Shown: positions 27,461 through 36,944, numbered from the stretch's first letter. The stretch: DNA of 64,000 bases from Paraburkholderia sp. BL10I2N1 (GCF_004361815.1 NZ_SNWA01000001.1:1984001-2048000); one strand, 5' to 3'. Numbers and translations: made by a program. The notes: generated by a model from the letters alone, not told the origin.

Positions 27461-27646
27461 GCTGAGGGCGGCTACGGTTCCGATATATACGTCGACACGA
27501 CCGGTGTGCCTGCGGGCGTGAAGCAGGGAATGGACCTGAGCCGCAAGCTTGAGCGCTGCGTCGGGTTCCAGGTGTTCGGTAGCGACACGACGGTCGACTG
27601 GTCTATCATCGGCGGCAGAATGGAACTGGACGTACGTAGCGCGTAA
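27461..27646 (+). pseudogene. Remnant of a zinc-dependent polyol/alcohol dehydrogenase
   Basis: 61 codons encode an unmistakable interior piece of a medium-chain zinc dehydrogenase (GGYGSDIYVDTTGVPAGVKQ, then LSRKLERCVGFQVFGSDTTV, then DWSIIGGRMELDV). This matches the region around residues 230-290 of erythritol/L-threitol or galactitol dehydrogenase-type proteins. The frame is closed by TAA at 27437 upstream and TAA at 27644 downstream, and both the catalytic N-terminal domain and the C-terminus are gone. It lies 71 bases before the third FGGY kinase on the same strand, so it is probably the debris of a dehydrogenase once cotranscribed with it. The rest of the 27179-27717 gap holds no other feature I can support. 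Confidence 0.75.
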
Positions 27647-27717
27647 GCAGGCAAGCAGACGCCCAACAGACACGCGGGCAGACCGCATAGAAGAAACGGC
27701 ATATAAACGGAGACGCT

Positions 27718-29262
27718 ATGGAATACGTGATCGGCATCGACATCGGTACGCAGAGCACCAAGGCGTTGCTGGTCGACCGGCGCGGTGGTGTCATTGCGCA
27801 GCACGCAAGCAGCTATCACCCCGATACACCAAAGCCGCTGTGGGCCGAGCAGTGGCCTTCGGTCTGGTTCAACGCGGTGGTCGAATGCATCGCGCGATGC
27901 GTCGTGCAGGCGAAAGAGCAGGGGATCGCGGCGAGTTCGATCAAGGCGGTATGCGTGAGCAGCCTGTACGGCGGTTCGGGCATTCCAGTCGATAGCGACA
28001 TGCGGCCACTGTATCCGTGCCTGATCTGGATGGATCGACGCGCCACCGCGGAAGTGGACTGGGTTCGCGGGAATCTGGACCTGGAGCGTCTCTTTGCGAT
28101 CACCGGCAACAGCGTCGACAGCTACTACGGCTACACGAAGATGCTCTGGCTGCGCCAGCACGAACCGGACGTGTGGGCGAACACGCGCTACTTCCTGCCG
28201 CCGAACGCGTACGTGATCTATCTGCTGACAGGCGAAGTCGCGGTCGATCACAGTTCGGCGGGCAATATCGGCGGCGTGTATGACATCGCGCGGCGCGACT
28301 GGTCCGCTGAAGCGCTCGACATGCTGGGCATTCCCGCAACGATGATGCCTGAACGGCTCGTCGATTCATCGGAGGTGGTAGGCGGATTGCTATCGCAATG
28401 GTGCGGGCAGTTGGGGCTCGACGCGGGCACGCCGATCGTAGCGGGCGGGGTCGATGCGGCAGTTGCGACGTTTGCAGCAGGCGTGACGCGTGCCGGGCAG
28501 CATGTCGCGATGATCGGCACCAGCATGTGCTGGGGTTACGTCAACCAGAGCGTCGACGCGCGCCATGGGCTCATCAGCATGCCGCACGTCTTCAACGGGC
28601 AGCGCGACCTCTATGTGTTTGGCGGCGCGATCACGGCTGGCGCATCGGTGACCTGGTATCGCGAGCAGTTTTGTCACGAGGAAGTCGAAGCCGCGCGCGC
28701 AACGCCGCACGGCGATCCGCACAGGCTGCTTGAAGACGCCGCGGCGCGGATTCCGGCGGGTTCGGACGGTGTGATGTTCCTGCCCTACCTGATGGGCGAA
28801 CGCAGCCCGGTCTGGGACGCAAAGGCGAGCGGCGCGTTTATCGGCCTGAGTCTCTTTCATACGCGCGCGCACCTGTACCGTGCGGTGCTCGAAGGCGTCT
28901 CGTTCGCGCTCCAGCACAACATCGAAGCGGGACGCAAAGGCGCGCAGTCGCTCGATGACAAACTGATCGTCGTCGGTGGGGCGGCGCATTCGGATCTCTG
29001 GATGCAGATCATCGCCGATGTGACTGGCTATCCGGTGTACACGATCAAGGAAGAGGTAGAGGCAGCGATGGGTGCGGCGCTGCTCGCCGCACTTGGAGTG
29101 AAGCTCGTGTCGCGTGAAGACGCGCAGGGCGGGTGGGTGACGCTCGTCGAACGCGCGCAGCCCGATCCCGTTCGGAAGAGGCTGTATGCCGAACGTTTTG
29201 GCATCTACGCTGATCTGTATCCGGCGTTGAAGCCGCTCATGCATCGCCTGCAAACCGCATGA
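27718..29262 (+). CDS. FGGY-family carbohydrate kinase of uncertain sugar
   Basis: A 514-residue FGGY kinase. The N-terminal EYVIGIDIGTQSTKALLVD, the ATP region VAMIGTSMCWGYVN, VMFLPYLMGERSPVWD and LIVVGGAAHSDLWMQIIADV are intact. It lacks the SGQMHG motif of xylulokinases (this region reads VSSLYGGSGIPVD), so it belongs to another branch, perhaps acting on a polyol, erythrulose or ribulose. It is divergent from the mannitol dehydrogenase gene and preceded by a dead zinc-dehydrogenase fragment. An ATG with GGAG eight bases upstream sets the start. Substrate remains open. Confidence 0.78.
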   Translation: MEYVIGIDIGTQSTKALLVDRRGGVIAQHASSYHPDTPKPLWAEQWPSVWFNAVVECIARCVVQAKEQGIAASSIKAVCVSSLYGGSGIPVDSDMRPLYPCLIWMDRRATAEVDWVRGNLDLERLFAITGNSVDSYYGYTKMLWLRQHEPDVWANTRYFLPPNAYVIYLLTGEVAVDHSSAGNIGGVYDIARRDWSAEALDMLGIPATMMPERLVDSSEVVGGLLSQWCGQLGLDAGTPIVAGGVDAAVATFAAGVTRAGQHVAMIGTSMCWGYVNQSVDARHGLISMPHVFNGQRDLYVFGGAITAGASVTWYREQFCHEEVEAARATPHGDPHRLLEDAAARIPAGSDGVMFLPYLMGERSPVWDAKASGAFIGLSLFHTRAHLYRAVLEGVSFALQHNIEAGRKGAQSLDDKLIVVGGAAHSDLWMQIIADVTGYPVYTIKEEVEAAMGAALLAALGVKLVSREDAQGGWVTLVERAQPDPVRKRLYAERFGIYADLYPALKPLMHRLQTA

Positions 29263-29301
29263 ACGCAATCAGTTGGAACGTCACCCGTTCGTGTGCCGTG
29301 T

Positions 29302-30252
29302 CTAGAGAAGCGTACGCACGTGCCACAACTCAGGAAACAGCACCACGTCCAGCATTTTCCGCAGATACGGCGCGCCGCTCGTGCCGCCGGTGCCCTGCTT
29401 GAATCCGATGATCCGCTCGACGGTCGTCACGTGCCGGAACCGCCATTGGCGAAACGCGTCCTCGAGATCGACGAGCTCTTCGGCCATCTCGTACAGCTCC
29501 CAATGCTGCGAGGGATTGCGATAGACCTCCAGCCAGGCCGCTTCGACCGATGCATCGTGCTGCGTCGGCTCGGTCCAGTCCCGGTTCAGCCGTTCCGGCG
29601 CAATTGCAAAGCCGCGCCGCGCGAGCAGGCGGATGACCTCGTCGTAGAACGACGGCGCTTCGAGCGTCGCGCGCACTTCCGCAAGTACATCGGGCCGGTG
29701 CGCATGGGGCTTCAGCATCTGTTCGTTCTTGTTGCCGAGCAGGAACTCCAGTTGCCGGTACTGGTACGACTGGAAGCCCGATGAAGCGCCCAGGTAGGGC
29801 CGCATCGCGGTGTATTCGGACGGGGTCATGGTCGCGAGCACGCTCCACGCCTGCACCAGCTGTTCGAGAATGCGCGACAGGCGCGCCAGCATCTTGAACG
29901 CGGGCGGCAGGTCGTCGCGACAGACAGCGGCCAGCGCGGCGCGCAGTTCGTACAGCCCGAGTTTCATCCATAGTTCGCTGGTTTGATGCTGGATGATGAA
30001 GAGCATCTCATTGTGATCGGGCGAGAGCGGATGCTGCGCCGAGAGGATCGACCCGAGCGACAGATAGTCGCCATAGCTCATCGACTCCGAGAAGTCGAGC
30101 TGCGCGTCGTGCCAGCCTTCTCCACCTCCGGGAACATGCGGCGCGTGCGCGCCGCCGGCGGCCGCCGCTGAATGCGTACCCACAGCGGCGCCGTGGCCGA
30201 ATGGGCACCCGCGTGCCGGTTGGTCATCAGGTCGTTGCATATGATCGGTCAT
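29302..30252 (-). CDS. kynA: Tryptophan 2,3-dioxygenase
   Basis: A 316-residue haem dioxygenase. The core begins near residue 55 ([20 protein letters not shown]), and the characteristic [34 protein letters not shown] and [20 protein letters not shown] are present. It opens the indole ring of tryptophan to N-formylkynurenine in the cytoplasm. The first 50 residues are Gly/Ala/His-rich, longer than in many homologues, and poorly conserved. AAGGAG precedes the ATG. It is the last gene of the kynB-kynU-kynA operon, 10 bases after kynU. Confidence 0.95.
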   Translation of the reverse strand: MTDHMQRPDDQPARGCPFGHGAAVGTHSAAAAGGAHAPHVPGGGEGWHDAQLDFSESMSYGDYLSLGSILSAQHPLSPDHNEMLFIIQHQTSELWMKLGLYELRAALAAVCRDDLPPAFKMLARLSRILEQLVQAWSVLATMTPSEYTAMRPYLGASSGFQSYQYRQLEFLLGNKNEQMLKPHAHRPDVLAEVRATLEAPSFYDEVIRLLARRGFAIAPERLNRDWTEPTQHDASVEAAWLEVYRNPSQHWELYEMAEELVDLEDAFRQWRFRHVTTVERIIGFKQGTGGTSGAPYLRKMLDVVLFPELWHVRTLL

Positions 30253-30262
30253 CGCGGGCTCC

Positions 30263-31513
30263 TTACGTCACTGCGCCGCGTGCGGCGAATTCGGGTGCAT
30301 GCCACGTCTCGTGGGCGAGGACGTCGCGCAGCGTTTCGACGGCGTCCCACACATCGACGAAGCGCGTATAGAGCGGCGTGAGGCCAAAACGCAGCACATG
30401 TGGCTCGCGATAGTCGCCGATCACGCCGCGCGCGATCAGCGCCTGCATCACTTCATAACCGTGCGGATGCTCGAAGCTCGCATGCGAGCCGCGCTCGCTG
30501 TGCTTGCGCGGTGTCACGAGCGTCAGCGGGAATTCGCTGCAGCGCGACTCGACCAGTTCGATGAACAGATCGGTGAGCGCAAGCGACTTCCGGCGGACCG
30601 CCTGCATGTCGGTCTGCAGAAATACATCGAGCCCGGATTCCACGAGCGCCATCGACACCATCGGCTGCGTGCCGCACAGATAGCGGCCGACGCCTTCATC
30701 CGGCTGGTACGTCGGGTTCATCTCGAACGGCGCGCGATGGCCCCACCAGCCCGACAGCGGCTGCGAAAATTCATTCTGGTGGCGATGAGGCACCCACACG
30801 AAGGCAGGCGAGCCCGGGCCGCCGTTCAGATACTTGTACGTGCAGCCAACCGCATAGTCGGCCCCGGCGCCGTTCAGATCGACCGGCACCGCGCCCGCCG
30901 AATGCGCAAGGTCCCACAGCGCAAGCGCGCCTGCCTCATGGATCAGCTTCGTGAGCGCCGTCATGTCGTGCATGTAGCCGGTGCGGTAGTTCACGTGCGT
31001 GATCATTGCAATGGCCGTATCAGCACCGAGCGCGGCCGGCAGTTCCGAGGGGTCATCGATGAGGCGCAATTCGTAGCCGCGATCGAGCTGTTCGATGAGG
31101 CCCTGCGCGATGTACAGATCGCTCGGGAAATTCGAGCGCTCCGACACGATCACGCGCCGCTTCGGATCGCGCTGGTTCTGCAGCTTCAACGCGGCTGACA
31201 GCAGCTTGAAGAGGTTGATCGAGATCGTGTCGGTGATGACCACTTCGTTGTGCGCCGCGCCGATCAGTGGCGCGAGCTTGTTGCCGAGGCGGCGCGGCAG
31301 CGCGAACCAGCCGGCGCTATTCCAGCTGCGGATCAGTCCTTCGCCCCATTCGGCGGCGATGACGGTCTGCGCGCGTTGCGCGGCAGCCGCCGGCGGCACG
31401 CCGAGCGAATTGCCGTCGAGATAGATGGTCGACGGTGAGAGGGCAAACTGTCCGCGCAGCGGAGCAAGCGGGTCGGCGCGGTCGAGCGCTACAGCATCTT
31501 CACGGGTATTCAT
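30263..31513 (-). CDS. kynU: Kynureninase
   Basis: A 416-residue pyridoxal-phosphate enzyme of aminotransferase class V. The PLP lysine is Lys227 in [16 protein letters not shown], the same number as in Pseudomonas kynureninase. [11 protein letters not shown] and [13 protein letters not shown], which contains PLP-contact residues, are also clear. It cleaves kynurenine to anthranilate and alanine. It lies 84 bases downstream of kynB; that gap holds a few degenerate CAGGTTCAG-like direct repeats, probably of no function. Confidence 0.95.
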   Translation of the reverse strand: MNTREDAVALDRADPLAPLRGQFALSPSTIYLDGNSLGVPPAAAAQRAQTVIAAEWGEGLIRSWNSAGWFALPRRLGNKLAPLIGAAHNEVVITDTISINLFKLLSAALKLQNQRDPKRRVIVSERSNFPSDLYIAQGLIEQLDRGYELRLIDDPSELPAALGADTAIAMITHVNYRTGYMHDMTALTKLIHEAGALALWDLAHSAGAVPVDLNGAGADYAVGCTYKYLNGGPGSPAFVWVPHRHQNEFSQPLSGWWGHRAPFEMNPTYQPDEGVGRYLCGTQPMVSMALVESGLDVFLQTDMQAVRRKSLALTDLFIELVESRCSEFPLTLVTPRKHSERGSHASFEHPHGYEVMQALIARGVIGDYREPHVLRFGLTPLYTRFVDVWDAVETLRDVLAHETWHAPEFAARGAVT

Positions 31514-31597
31514 GGTGGTCCAGTCGAAAGAAATCAGGTACAGGCGTAGTTGGGCAGGTGATGCCTGGGTCGGCCAGGTTCAGGATCAGATTCAGGC

Positions 31598-32257
31598 TCA
31601 GGTGGGCAAGGCACGCAGCACGGCACGCACCGGGCTCGCGTCGAGCGTGGTGAACCTGAGGGGCAGCGCGATCAGTTCGTAGTCGCCGGCGGCGACTTCG
31701 TCCAGCACGATGCCTTCGAGTATCGCCATGCGATGGGCGCGGATCCGCTGGTGGGCGGCCATCGTCTTCGATTCCTGCGGATCGAGCGACGGCGTATCGA
31801 TGCCGATCAGCCGGACGCCATGCGCCGCGAGCAGATCGATCGTTTCCGGCGCGACCGCGCAGAACGCGCTGTCCCACACGGCGGTGGGCGCGCGTTCGTA
31901 GGTGCGCAGCAGCACGCGTGGCGGGAGGGTGCTGTCGAGCGCCGCGGCGACGTGTCTGGGTGTCACCAGGGGCGACGCGCCGACGCAGTGGATCACCCGG
32001 CAGCGTCCAAGGTACGCATCGAGCGGTACCTTGCCGATAGCGGCGCCGTCGGCATCGTAGTGAAGCGGCGCGTCGGTATGGGCGCCGGTGTGGGGCGATA
32101 GTGTGATTCGCGCAACATTCACCGGCGAGCCGGCTTCCATGCGCCAGACGCGCTCGATGCCGACCGGCGTATCGCCCGGCCAGACAGGCGTGGCGGTGTC
32201 GACCGGCGGGGTGATGTCCCAAAGTCCTGTCATCTCGGAGTGGTGTTGTGTGTCCAT
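31598..32257 (-). CDS. kynB: Kynurenine formamidase
   Basis: A 219-residue metal-dependent cyclase/formamidase. The metal-binding signature [15 protein letters not shown], the HxGxHxDxP pattern of the family, and [11 protein letters not shown] are present. It hydrolyses N-formylkynurenine to kynurenine and formate. It is the first gene of the kynBUA operon and is divergent from the Lrp-type regulator with a 106-bp gap, the standard arrangement in Burkholderia, Ralstonia and Pseudomonas. A different minus-strand frame is open from 32264 but has no family features. Confidence 0.94.
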   Translation of the reverse strand: MDTQHHSEMTGLWDITPPVDTATPVWPGDTPVGIERVWRMEAGSPVNVARITLSPHTGAHTDAPLHYDADGAAIGKVPLDAYLGRCRVIHCVGASPLVTPRHVAAALDSTLPPRVLLRTYERAPTAVWDSAFCAVAPETIDLLAAHGVRLIGIDTPSLDPQESKTMAAHQRIRAHRMAILEGIVLDEVAAGDYELIALPLRFTTLDASPVRAVLRALPT

Positions 32258-32289
32258 TCTTCAAATGATAGGCGGGGTGCCGCGAAATG

Positions 32290-32306
32290 TGATTGCGAAA
32301 AAATCA
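32290..32306. promoter_or_regulatory. Candidate KynR operator in the kynB-kynR divergent gap
   Basis: TGATT and AATCA form a dyad with a seven-base AT-leaning centre, in the middle of the 106-bp divergent region. Lrp/AsnC-type proteins bind AT-rich dyads of about this size. The site lies 33 bases upstream of kynB and 57 bases before kynR, which fits control of both. The assignment is an inference. Confidence 0.4.
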
Positions 32307-32363
32307 CCTTCTTTGGCCTCTCCTGGAACATAATTTGAGGCAAATGGGAAAGGGAGACCGAAA

Positions 32364-32858
32364 ATGAACGCGATCTCGCTCGACGCCACCGATTGCCGTA
32401 TCCTGGCGGTGCTCCAGCATGAGGGACGGATCAGCAATCTCGATCTGGCGGAACGGATTTCGCTCTCGCCTTCGGCTTGTCTGCGAAGGCTGCGGTTGCT
32501 GGAGGAGCAAGGCGTCATCGAACGCTACCGCGCGTGCCTGAACCGTGAAGTACTGGGTTTCGAACTGGAGGCGTTCGTGCAGGTCTCCATGCGCAACGAC
32601 CAGGAAAACTGGCACGAGCGCTTCGCGTCGGCGGTGCGAGACTGGCCGGAGGTGGTCGGCGCGTTCGTCGTGACGGGCGAAAGCCACTACGTGCTGCGCG
32701 TGCTGGCGCACAATCTCAAGCACTATTCGGATTTCGTGCTGAGCCGGCTTTACAAGGCGCCCGGTGTGATGGACATCCGCTCGAACATCGTCCTGCAGAC
32801 GCTCAAGGAAGATTCAGGCGTGCCGGTGGAACTGGTAGCCGGGGCGGCCGCGAAGTAG
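32364..32858 (+). CDS. kynR: Lrp/AsnC-family regulator of kynurenine genes
   Basis: A 164-residue Lrp/AsnC protein. The N-terminal winged helix-turn-helix (LDATDCRILAVLQHEGRISN, then DLAERISLSPSACLRRLRLL) is followed by an RAM ligand domain (AFVQVSMRNDQENWHERFAS). Its divergent position next to kynB matches KynR, which activates the kyn operon when kynurenine is present. AGGGAGA precedes the ATG. Confidence 0.88.
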   Translation: MNAISLDATDCRILAVLQHEGRISNLDLAERISLSPSACLRRLRLLEEQGVIERYRACLNREVLGFELEAFVQVSMRNDQENWHERFASAVRDWPEVVGAFVVTGESHYVLRVLAHNLKHYSDFVLSRLYKAPGVMDIRSNIVLQTLKEDSGVPVELVAGAAAK

Positions 32859-32886
32859 GGGTGAAGCAGGACTGGACGCAGGGATG

Positions 32887-32907
32887 AAAGCCGCTCAGAG
32901 CGGCTTT
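32887..32907 (-). terminator. Hairpin overlapping the end of the flavin reductase gene
   Basis: AAAGCCGCT / AGCGGCTTT form a perfect nine-base stem with loop CAG. On the minus strand it overlaps the last three codons and the stop of the flavin reductase gene, so a terminator seems to be built into the coding end. The trailing T-run is only three bases, so it is probably weak. It also separates kynR from the convergent gene. Confidence 0.55.
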
Positions 32908-33407
32908 AACCCGTGGAACTGACCGTTCTGGAACACCAGCGGCGCGATCTCGCGAGCCTGCTCGTGGACGCCGCAACGCTCGACCTCGCCCACGAAAATC
33001 ACGTGATCGCCTTCTTCGTAGCGGCTGCGATTGTGGCACTCGAACCAGGCAAGCGCCCCGTCCAGCACCGGCATGCCCGAATCGCCGGCCGCATGCGACA
33101 CGCCTTCGAAGCGGTTGCCCTTCACTGTCGCGAAGCGTTTGCAAAGGTCGAGCTGCGACGTCGCGAGCACGTTCACCACATAGTGACTGTTTGCCTGGAA
33201 CACGGGCATCGACGCCGAGCGCGTCGCGAGACTCCACAGCACGAGCGGCGGCGCAAGCGACACCGAATTGAACGAACTGGCGGTGATGCCGATCAGCTGG
33301 CCGGACGCCGCGCGCGTCGTGATCACGGTGACGCCGGTGGCAAACTGGCTGAGTGCGAGCTTGAACGCCACCTGGTCGAAATTGGGTGGGCTGGCACGCT
33401 TTGTCAT
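32895..33407 (-). CDS. Flavin reductase family protein
   Basis: A 170-residue flavin-binding protein of the flavin-reductase-like fold. QFATGVTVITTR, GITASSFNSVSLAPPLVLWS and HVIFVGEVE are the typical signatures. It supplies reduced flavin to a partner monooxygenase or acts as a general NAD(P)H:flavin reductase. No monooxygenase gene is adjacent. The ATG at 33407 (MTKRASPP) is chosen as the start of the conserved part; the frame is open further up to 33584 with a possible ATG at 33446 and no family support. Confidence 0.8.
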   Translation of the reverse strand: MTKRASPPNFDQVAFKLALSQFATGVTVITTRAASGQLIGITASSFNSVSLAPPLVLWSLATRSASMPVFQANSHYVVNVLATSQLDLCKRFATVKGNRFEGVSHAAGDSGMPVLDGALAWFECHNRSRYEEGDHVIFVGEVERCGVHEQAREIAPLVFQNGQFHGLKPL

Positions 33408-33644
33408 TGAGCGGAGGCTCCGGATGCCGGCCGGGCGGTGGGGCATCGCGGCTTGGCGGGAAGAATTGAATCGAAGGTCATGTAGAAAATCGGCGAATTG
33501 CCCCAATTCTAACGGAACCGCGGGCGGGCCAGCCGCGAACCCCTGCCGGCGCACGCAAAAGCCGCTAAGCTGAACACGATTCACCGGGTCCGATCGGGTC
33601 TAATTGAAAAGCGCGCGGCGCAGCAAACAAGCAAGGAGCGATCA

Positions 33645-34193
33645 ATGAGTCAGGCAAGTGAAACCGCCACCCTGGGCGGCGGGTGTTTCTGGTGTCTTGA
33701 AGCCGTGTTTCTGGGCGTCGACGGTGTGAACGCCGTCGAGTCGGGCTATGCGGGCGGCCAGGCCGATCACCCGACTTACGAGCAGGTCTGCGATGGTGAA
33801 ACCGGTCACGCGGAAGTCGTCAAGGTGGACTTCGATCCGTCGCGGATCAGCTACCGCGAAGTCCTGGATATTTTCTTTGCGATCCACGATCCGACCCAGG
33901 TGAACCGCCAGGGCAACGACGTCGGCACGCAGTACCGGTCGGCGATCTTCACGCATTCGGACGCGCAGCGCGAGACGGCGCAGCAGGCCATCCGCGAGGT
34001 CGCCGCGGAAGGCATCTACGACGGGCAGATCGTGACGCAGGTGCTGCCGCTCGACGGTAACTACTGGCCGGCTGAGGCGTATCACCAGAACTATTTCGCG
34101 CAGCATCCAGATCAGGGTTATTGCTCATTCGTCGTTGCGCCGAAGGTCGCGAAATTCCGTCAGAAGTTTGCGCACCGGATCAAGGCGGGCTAA
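33645..34193 (+). CDS. msrA: Peptide-methionine (S)-S-oxide reductase
   Basis: A 182-residue MsrA. The catalytic motif ETATLGGGCFWCLEAVF carries the nucleophilic Cys in GCFWC, and SGYAGGQADHPTYEQVCDG and PAEAYHQNYF follow. It repairs oxidised methionine in proteins using thioredoxin. AAGGAG sits just upstream of the ATG. It stands alone between convergent neighbours. Confidence 0.95.
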   Translation: MSQASETATLGGGCFWCLEAVFLGVDGVNAVESGYAGGQADHPTYEQVCDGETGHAEVVKVDFDPSRISYREVLDIFFAIHDPTQVNRQGNDVGTQYRSAIFTHSDAQRETAQQAIREVAAEGIYDGQIVTQVLPLDGNYWPAEAYHQNYFAQHPDQGYCSFVVAPKVAKFRQKFAHRIKAG

Positions 34194-34285
34194 GGCCGGA
34201 TGGTGGATGGCGGCGCTGCGCCGCCCCAGCGGGCTGTCGACGGGTCATGGTCGACCGCTCGCTCGCCGGGGAGCGCAGCCTGCGG

Positions 34286-35536
34286 TCAGGCGCTTTCTTC
34301 GCGCAAACGGGTGCAGGCCTCGACGATCGCTTCGCCGAGTTTCACGCAGGTCAGCGGCGCTGAACCTTCCGCCTTGTTGTTCGCGGCGATCAGCACCGGC
34401 CAGCCCGCCAGCGCGTAGCGGGCCGCCAGTTCGGCAAGCGCGGTGCGGGTCGTCGGATCTTCGTCGACGAGACGGTTGAACGGATCGTATTTCGCCTTCG
34501 CCTGCTCATATTTGAAGCCGCCGTGCAGGCTCCAGCGCACGATCAGCGGACCGGCTGGTTCGCCATCCAGCAACGCGAGCGCGGCTGCCTGACGCAGCGG
34601 ATCCGGCATCCGCGCATGAATTCCCACGCAGTAACGGACGCCCGCCGCGCGCAACGCGCGGATGAAACGCGGTGTCAGCAGGCAGGCGTCGCGGATTTCG
34701 ACCGCGTAGCACGCTCCGCCCTCCGGCAGTCGCGGCAGCGCGGCGAGAAAGGCGCTCAGGCGGTCGATGAAAATCGCTGGCTCGGCCAGCATCTCGTCGG
34801 GCAGCGGCGAAAACTGGAACACCAGCGCGCCGGCCCTGGCACCCAGGCCATCGAGACAGGGGCGCACGAAGTCGTCGATCGCGATCTGTGCATTCAGAAA
34901 ACACGGGTTCAGTGAGACCGGCTCGCCGCGTTCGGCCCGCACGGTTGCGTCGGTGACCGACTGCGGCGCCTTCACGATAAAGCGGAAATGATCCGGTACC
35001 TGACGGGCGTAGCGCAGGTAGTCGGCGAGCGTCAAGGGCGCGTAGAACGACCGGTCGATACTCACCGTGCGCAGCAGCGGATGCGAACCGTAGGCCGCGA
35101 GTCCATCGCGCGAAAGCTTGCTGTTGCTGTAGTCGTCACCGTAGACGATCCCGCTCCAGCCGGGAAACGACCATGACGAGGTGCCGAGATGAACCTGCGG
35201 CGGCAGGGCGTCAGCTACGGCGAGTACATCTGCAGAAGGAATGGCGGCGACGACGTCGCGCGCACGGCGCTTCGGTTTATCAGCAGGAGGAGAGGCCGGA
35301 GCCGGCGTCGCGGAGAGAGTAGGCTCTTCGTGCCAGAGCGTTGAAGAAGCAAAAGCGCTTGCTGCTTCGCGCGAAGACGGTCCGGTCGGCGAAGTCGTCG
35401 CGCGGACTGACGCCATTGGCAAATCGGATGCCGGTGCCGCCACCGGCATCCCGAACAGATCGAGCTGCGGCGCCTCGTTTTCCCCTTCGTTTGCCCGAAG
35501 CAGTTGTGCGTCTGCGCCGTGCTCGCCTTCTTCCAT
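34286..35536 (-). CDS. DUF72 family protein with long variable N-terminus
   Basis: A 416-residue protein. From about residue 110 it is a DUF72 TIM-barrel-like domain (VHLGTSSWSFPGWSGIVYGD, then LRTVSIDRSFYAPLTLADYL, FRFIVKAPQSVTDA, CYAVEIRDA and a C-terminal NNKAEGSAPL motif). The first 110 residues are Ala/Pro/Ser/Thr-rich and low-complexity, ending in a basic patch (KPKRRARD), much longer than in compact DUF72 proteins of about 250-300 residues. Biochemical function is unknown. A later start cannot be excluded because the extension is not conserved in kind. Confidence 0.75.
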   Translation of the reverse strand: MEEGEHGADAQLLRANEGENEAPQLDLFGMPVAAPASDLPMASVRATTSPTGPSSREAASAFASSTLWHEEPTLSATPAPASPPADKPKRRARDVVAAIPSADVLAVADALPPQVHLGTSSWSFPGWSGIVYGDDYSNSKLSRDGLAAYGSHPLLRTVSIDRSFYAPLTLADYLRYARQVPDHFRFIVKAPQSVTDATVRAERGEPVSLNPCFLNAQIAIDDFVRPCLDGLGARAGALVFQFSPLPDEMLAEPAIFIDRLSAFLAALPRLPEGGACYAVEIRDACLLTPRFIRALRAAGVRYCVGIHARMPDPLRQAAALALLDGEPAGPLIVRWSLHGGFKYEQAKAKYDPFNRLVDEDPTTRTALAELAARYALAGWPVLIAANNKAEGSAPLTCVKLGEAIVEACTRLREESA

Positions 35537-35633
35537 CGATTCCCGTATCCGATTGCTGTTGTGACACCAGACCGAAGCGCCTGCGGCGGAGACGCCGCCC
35601 GCATCGCCGGCCCGGTGTCACGCCATCAATGGA

Positions 35634-36848
35634 TCACTGCGGCCGGTTGTACATGTATTGCCGCGACCACGGCAAGGTCCTCGCGTTGCGGCCCGCCTTG
35701 CGGCACACAACCTGATAGATCGACACATCGTCGTTCTCGAACGCGTACGCGCAGCCCGCAAGATACACGCGCCAGATGCGGAATTTCTCATCGTCGACCA
35801 GCTTGCGCGCGGCCTCCGCGTGCGTTTCGAAATTCTCCGCCCAGATATCGAGCGTGCGCGCATAGTGCCGCCGCAGGCTTTCGACGTCAACCGCTTCCAG
35901 GCCGCCGCGTTGCATCGCCTCGAGGGCGAGGCTGATGTGGGGCAACTCGCCGTCCGGGAACACATAGCGGTCGATGAATTCGCCACCGCCGAGCGCCGTC
36001 TCGCCGCTGTCGTAATCGGTCGACGTAATGCCGTGGTTCATCGCCACGCCGTCGTCGACGAGCAGATCGTGGATCTTCTGGAAGTAGCCAGGCAGATTCT
36101 TGCGCCCGACGTGCTCGAACATCCCGACGCTCGTGATGCGATCGAACTGGCCTACTATGTCGCGATAGTCCTGCAGGCGGATTTCGATCCTGTCCTCGAG
36201 GCCGGCCGCCTTGACGCGTGCCGTGGCGAGATCGAACTGGTTCTGCGACAGCGTCACGCCGACGCACTGCGCGCCGAATTTCTGCGCGGCACGCAGCACG
36301 AGCGCACCCCAGCCGCAGCCGATGTCGAGCAGGCGCTGACCGGGCTGCACCTGGATCTTGGTGAGGATGTGGTCGATTTTCTTGATCTGCGCAGTGGCGA
36401 GGTCTTCATCGCCGTTCTCGAAGTACGCGCACGAGTACACCATGTTGTCGTCGAGCCACAGCCGGTAGAACTCGTTCGAGACATCGTAGTGATACTGGAT
36501 CGCCTTCCTGTCCGACGTCTTCGAATGATTGAAGTAGCGTCGTACACGCGCGAGCTTGCCGGCACTCGTGACAGTGCTGCGTGCCAGCGAATAACTGACA
36601 TTGATGATGTCCGACAGCTTGCCTTCGATGTCGATCTTGCCCTTCACGTACGCTTCGCCAAGATTGTCGAGGCTCGGTTCGAGCAGATACGGCAGCGCCG
36701 TCGCACTTTTGACATGCAGTGTGACCTGGGGCGCGGCAAACTGCCCGAAGTCGTGTTGCTGGCCGTCCCACAGCACGAGACGTGCAGGCACGTTGGCCTT
36801 GCCTTTTACCTCTTCTACCCACTGCGCCAGCTTCTTCTCCCAGAACAT
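35634..36848 (-). CDS. cfa: Cyclopropane-fatty-acyl-phospholipid synthase family methyltransferase
   Basis: A 404-residue SAM-dependent methyltransferase of the CFA/mycolic acid cyclopropane group. Signatures are IQYHYDVSNEFYRLWLDDNM with MVYSCAYF, the SAM loop LLDIGCGWGALVLRAAQKFG and VGMFEHVGRKNLPGYF. It would add a methylene bridge to unsaturated fatty-acid chains in membrane phospholipids, usually in stationary phase or under stress. The gene stands alone, ending near the DUF72 start region, with pdxH upstream on the same strand across a gap that holds a large hairpin. Confidence 0.9.
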   Translation of the reverse strand: MFWEKKLAQWVEEVKGKANVPARLVLWDGQQHDFGQFAAPQVTLHVKSATALPYLLEPSLDNLGEAYVKGKIDIEGKLSDIINVSYSLARSTVTSAGKLARVRRYFNHSKTSDRKAIQYHYDVSNEFYRLWLDDNMVYSCAYFENGDEDLATAQIKKIDHILTKIQVQPGQRLLDIGCGWGALVLRAAQKFGAQCVGVTLSQNQFDLATARVKAAGLEDRIEIRLQDYRDIVGQFDRITSVGMFEHVGRKNLPGYFQKIHDLLVDDGVAMNHGITSTDYDSGETALGGGEFIDRYVFPDGELPHISLALEAMQRGGLEAVDVESLRRHYARTLDIWAENFETHAEAARKLVDDEKFRIWRVYLAGCAYAFENDDVSIYQVVCRKAGRNARTLPWSRQYMYNRPQ

Positions 36849-36944
36849 GTGATTTCTCCGTGTCCAATGAAATCAAAGCAAAGCCCTTTGGATCGCTGCG
36901 TGCCGTGGCGCTATTCCGAAGCCTCGATGGTCGCGCGGGATCCC

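Noticed and set aside
31560..31600. Degenerate CAGGTTCAG-type direct repeats between kynU and kynB
   Set aside because: Too few and too divergent to be a repeat array; no CRISPR-like spacing.
31500..32264. 254-residue minus-strand open frame overlapping kynB
   Set aside because: A second frame on the same strand; kynB in the other frame carries the complete metal-binding signature.
34209..34225. GC-rich hairpin after msrA
   Set aside because: Short stem, tiny loop and no T-run; frequent by chance in GC-rich DNA.
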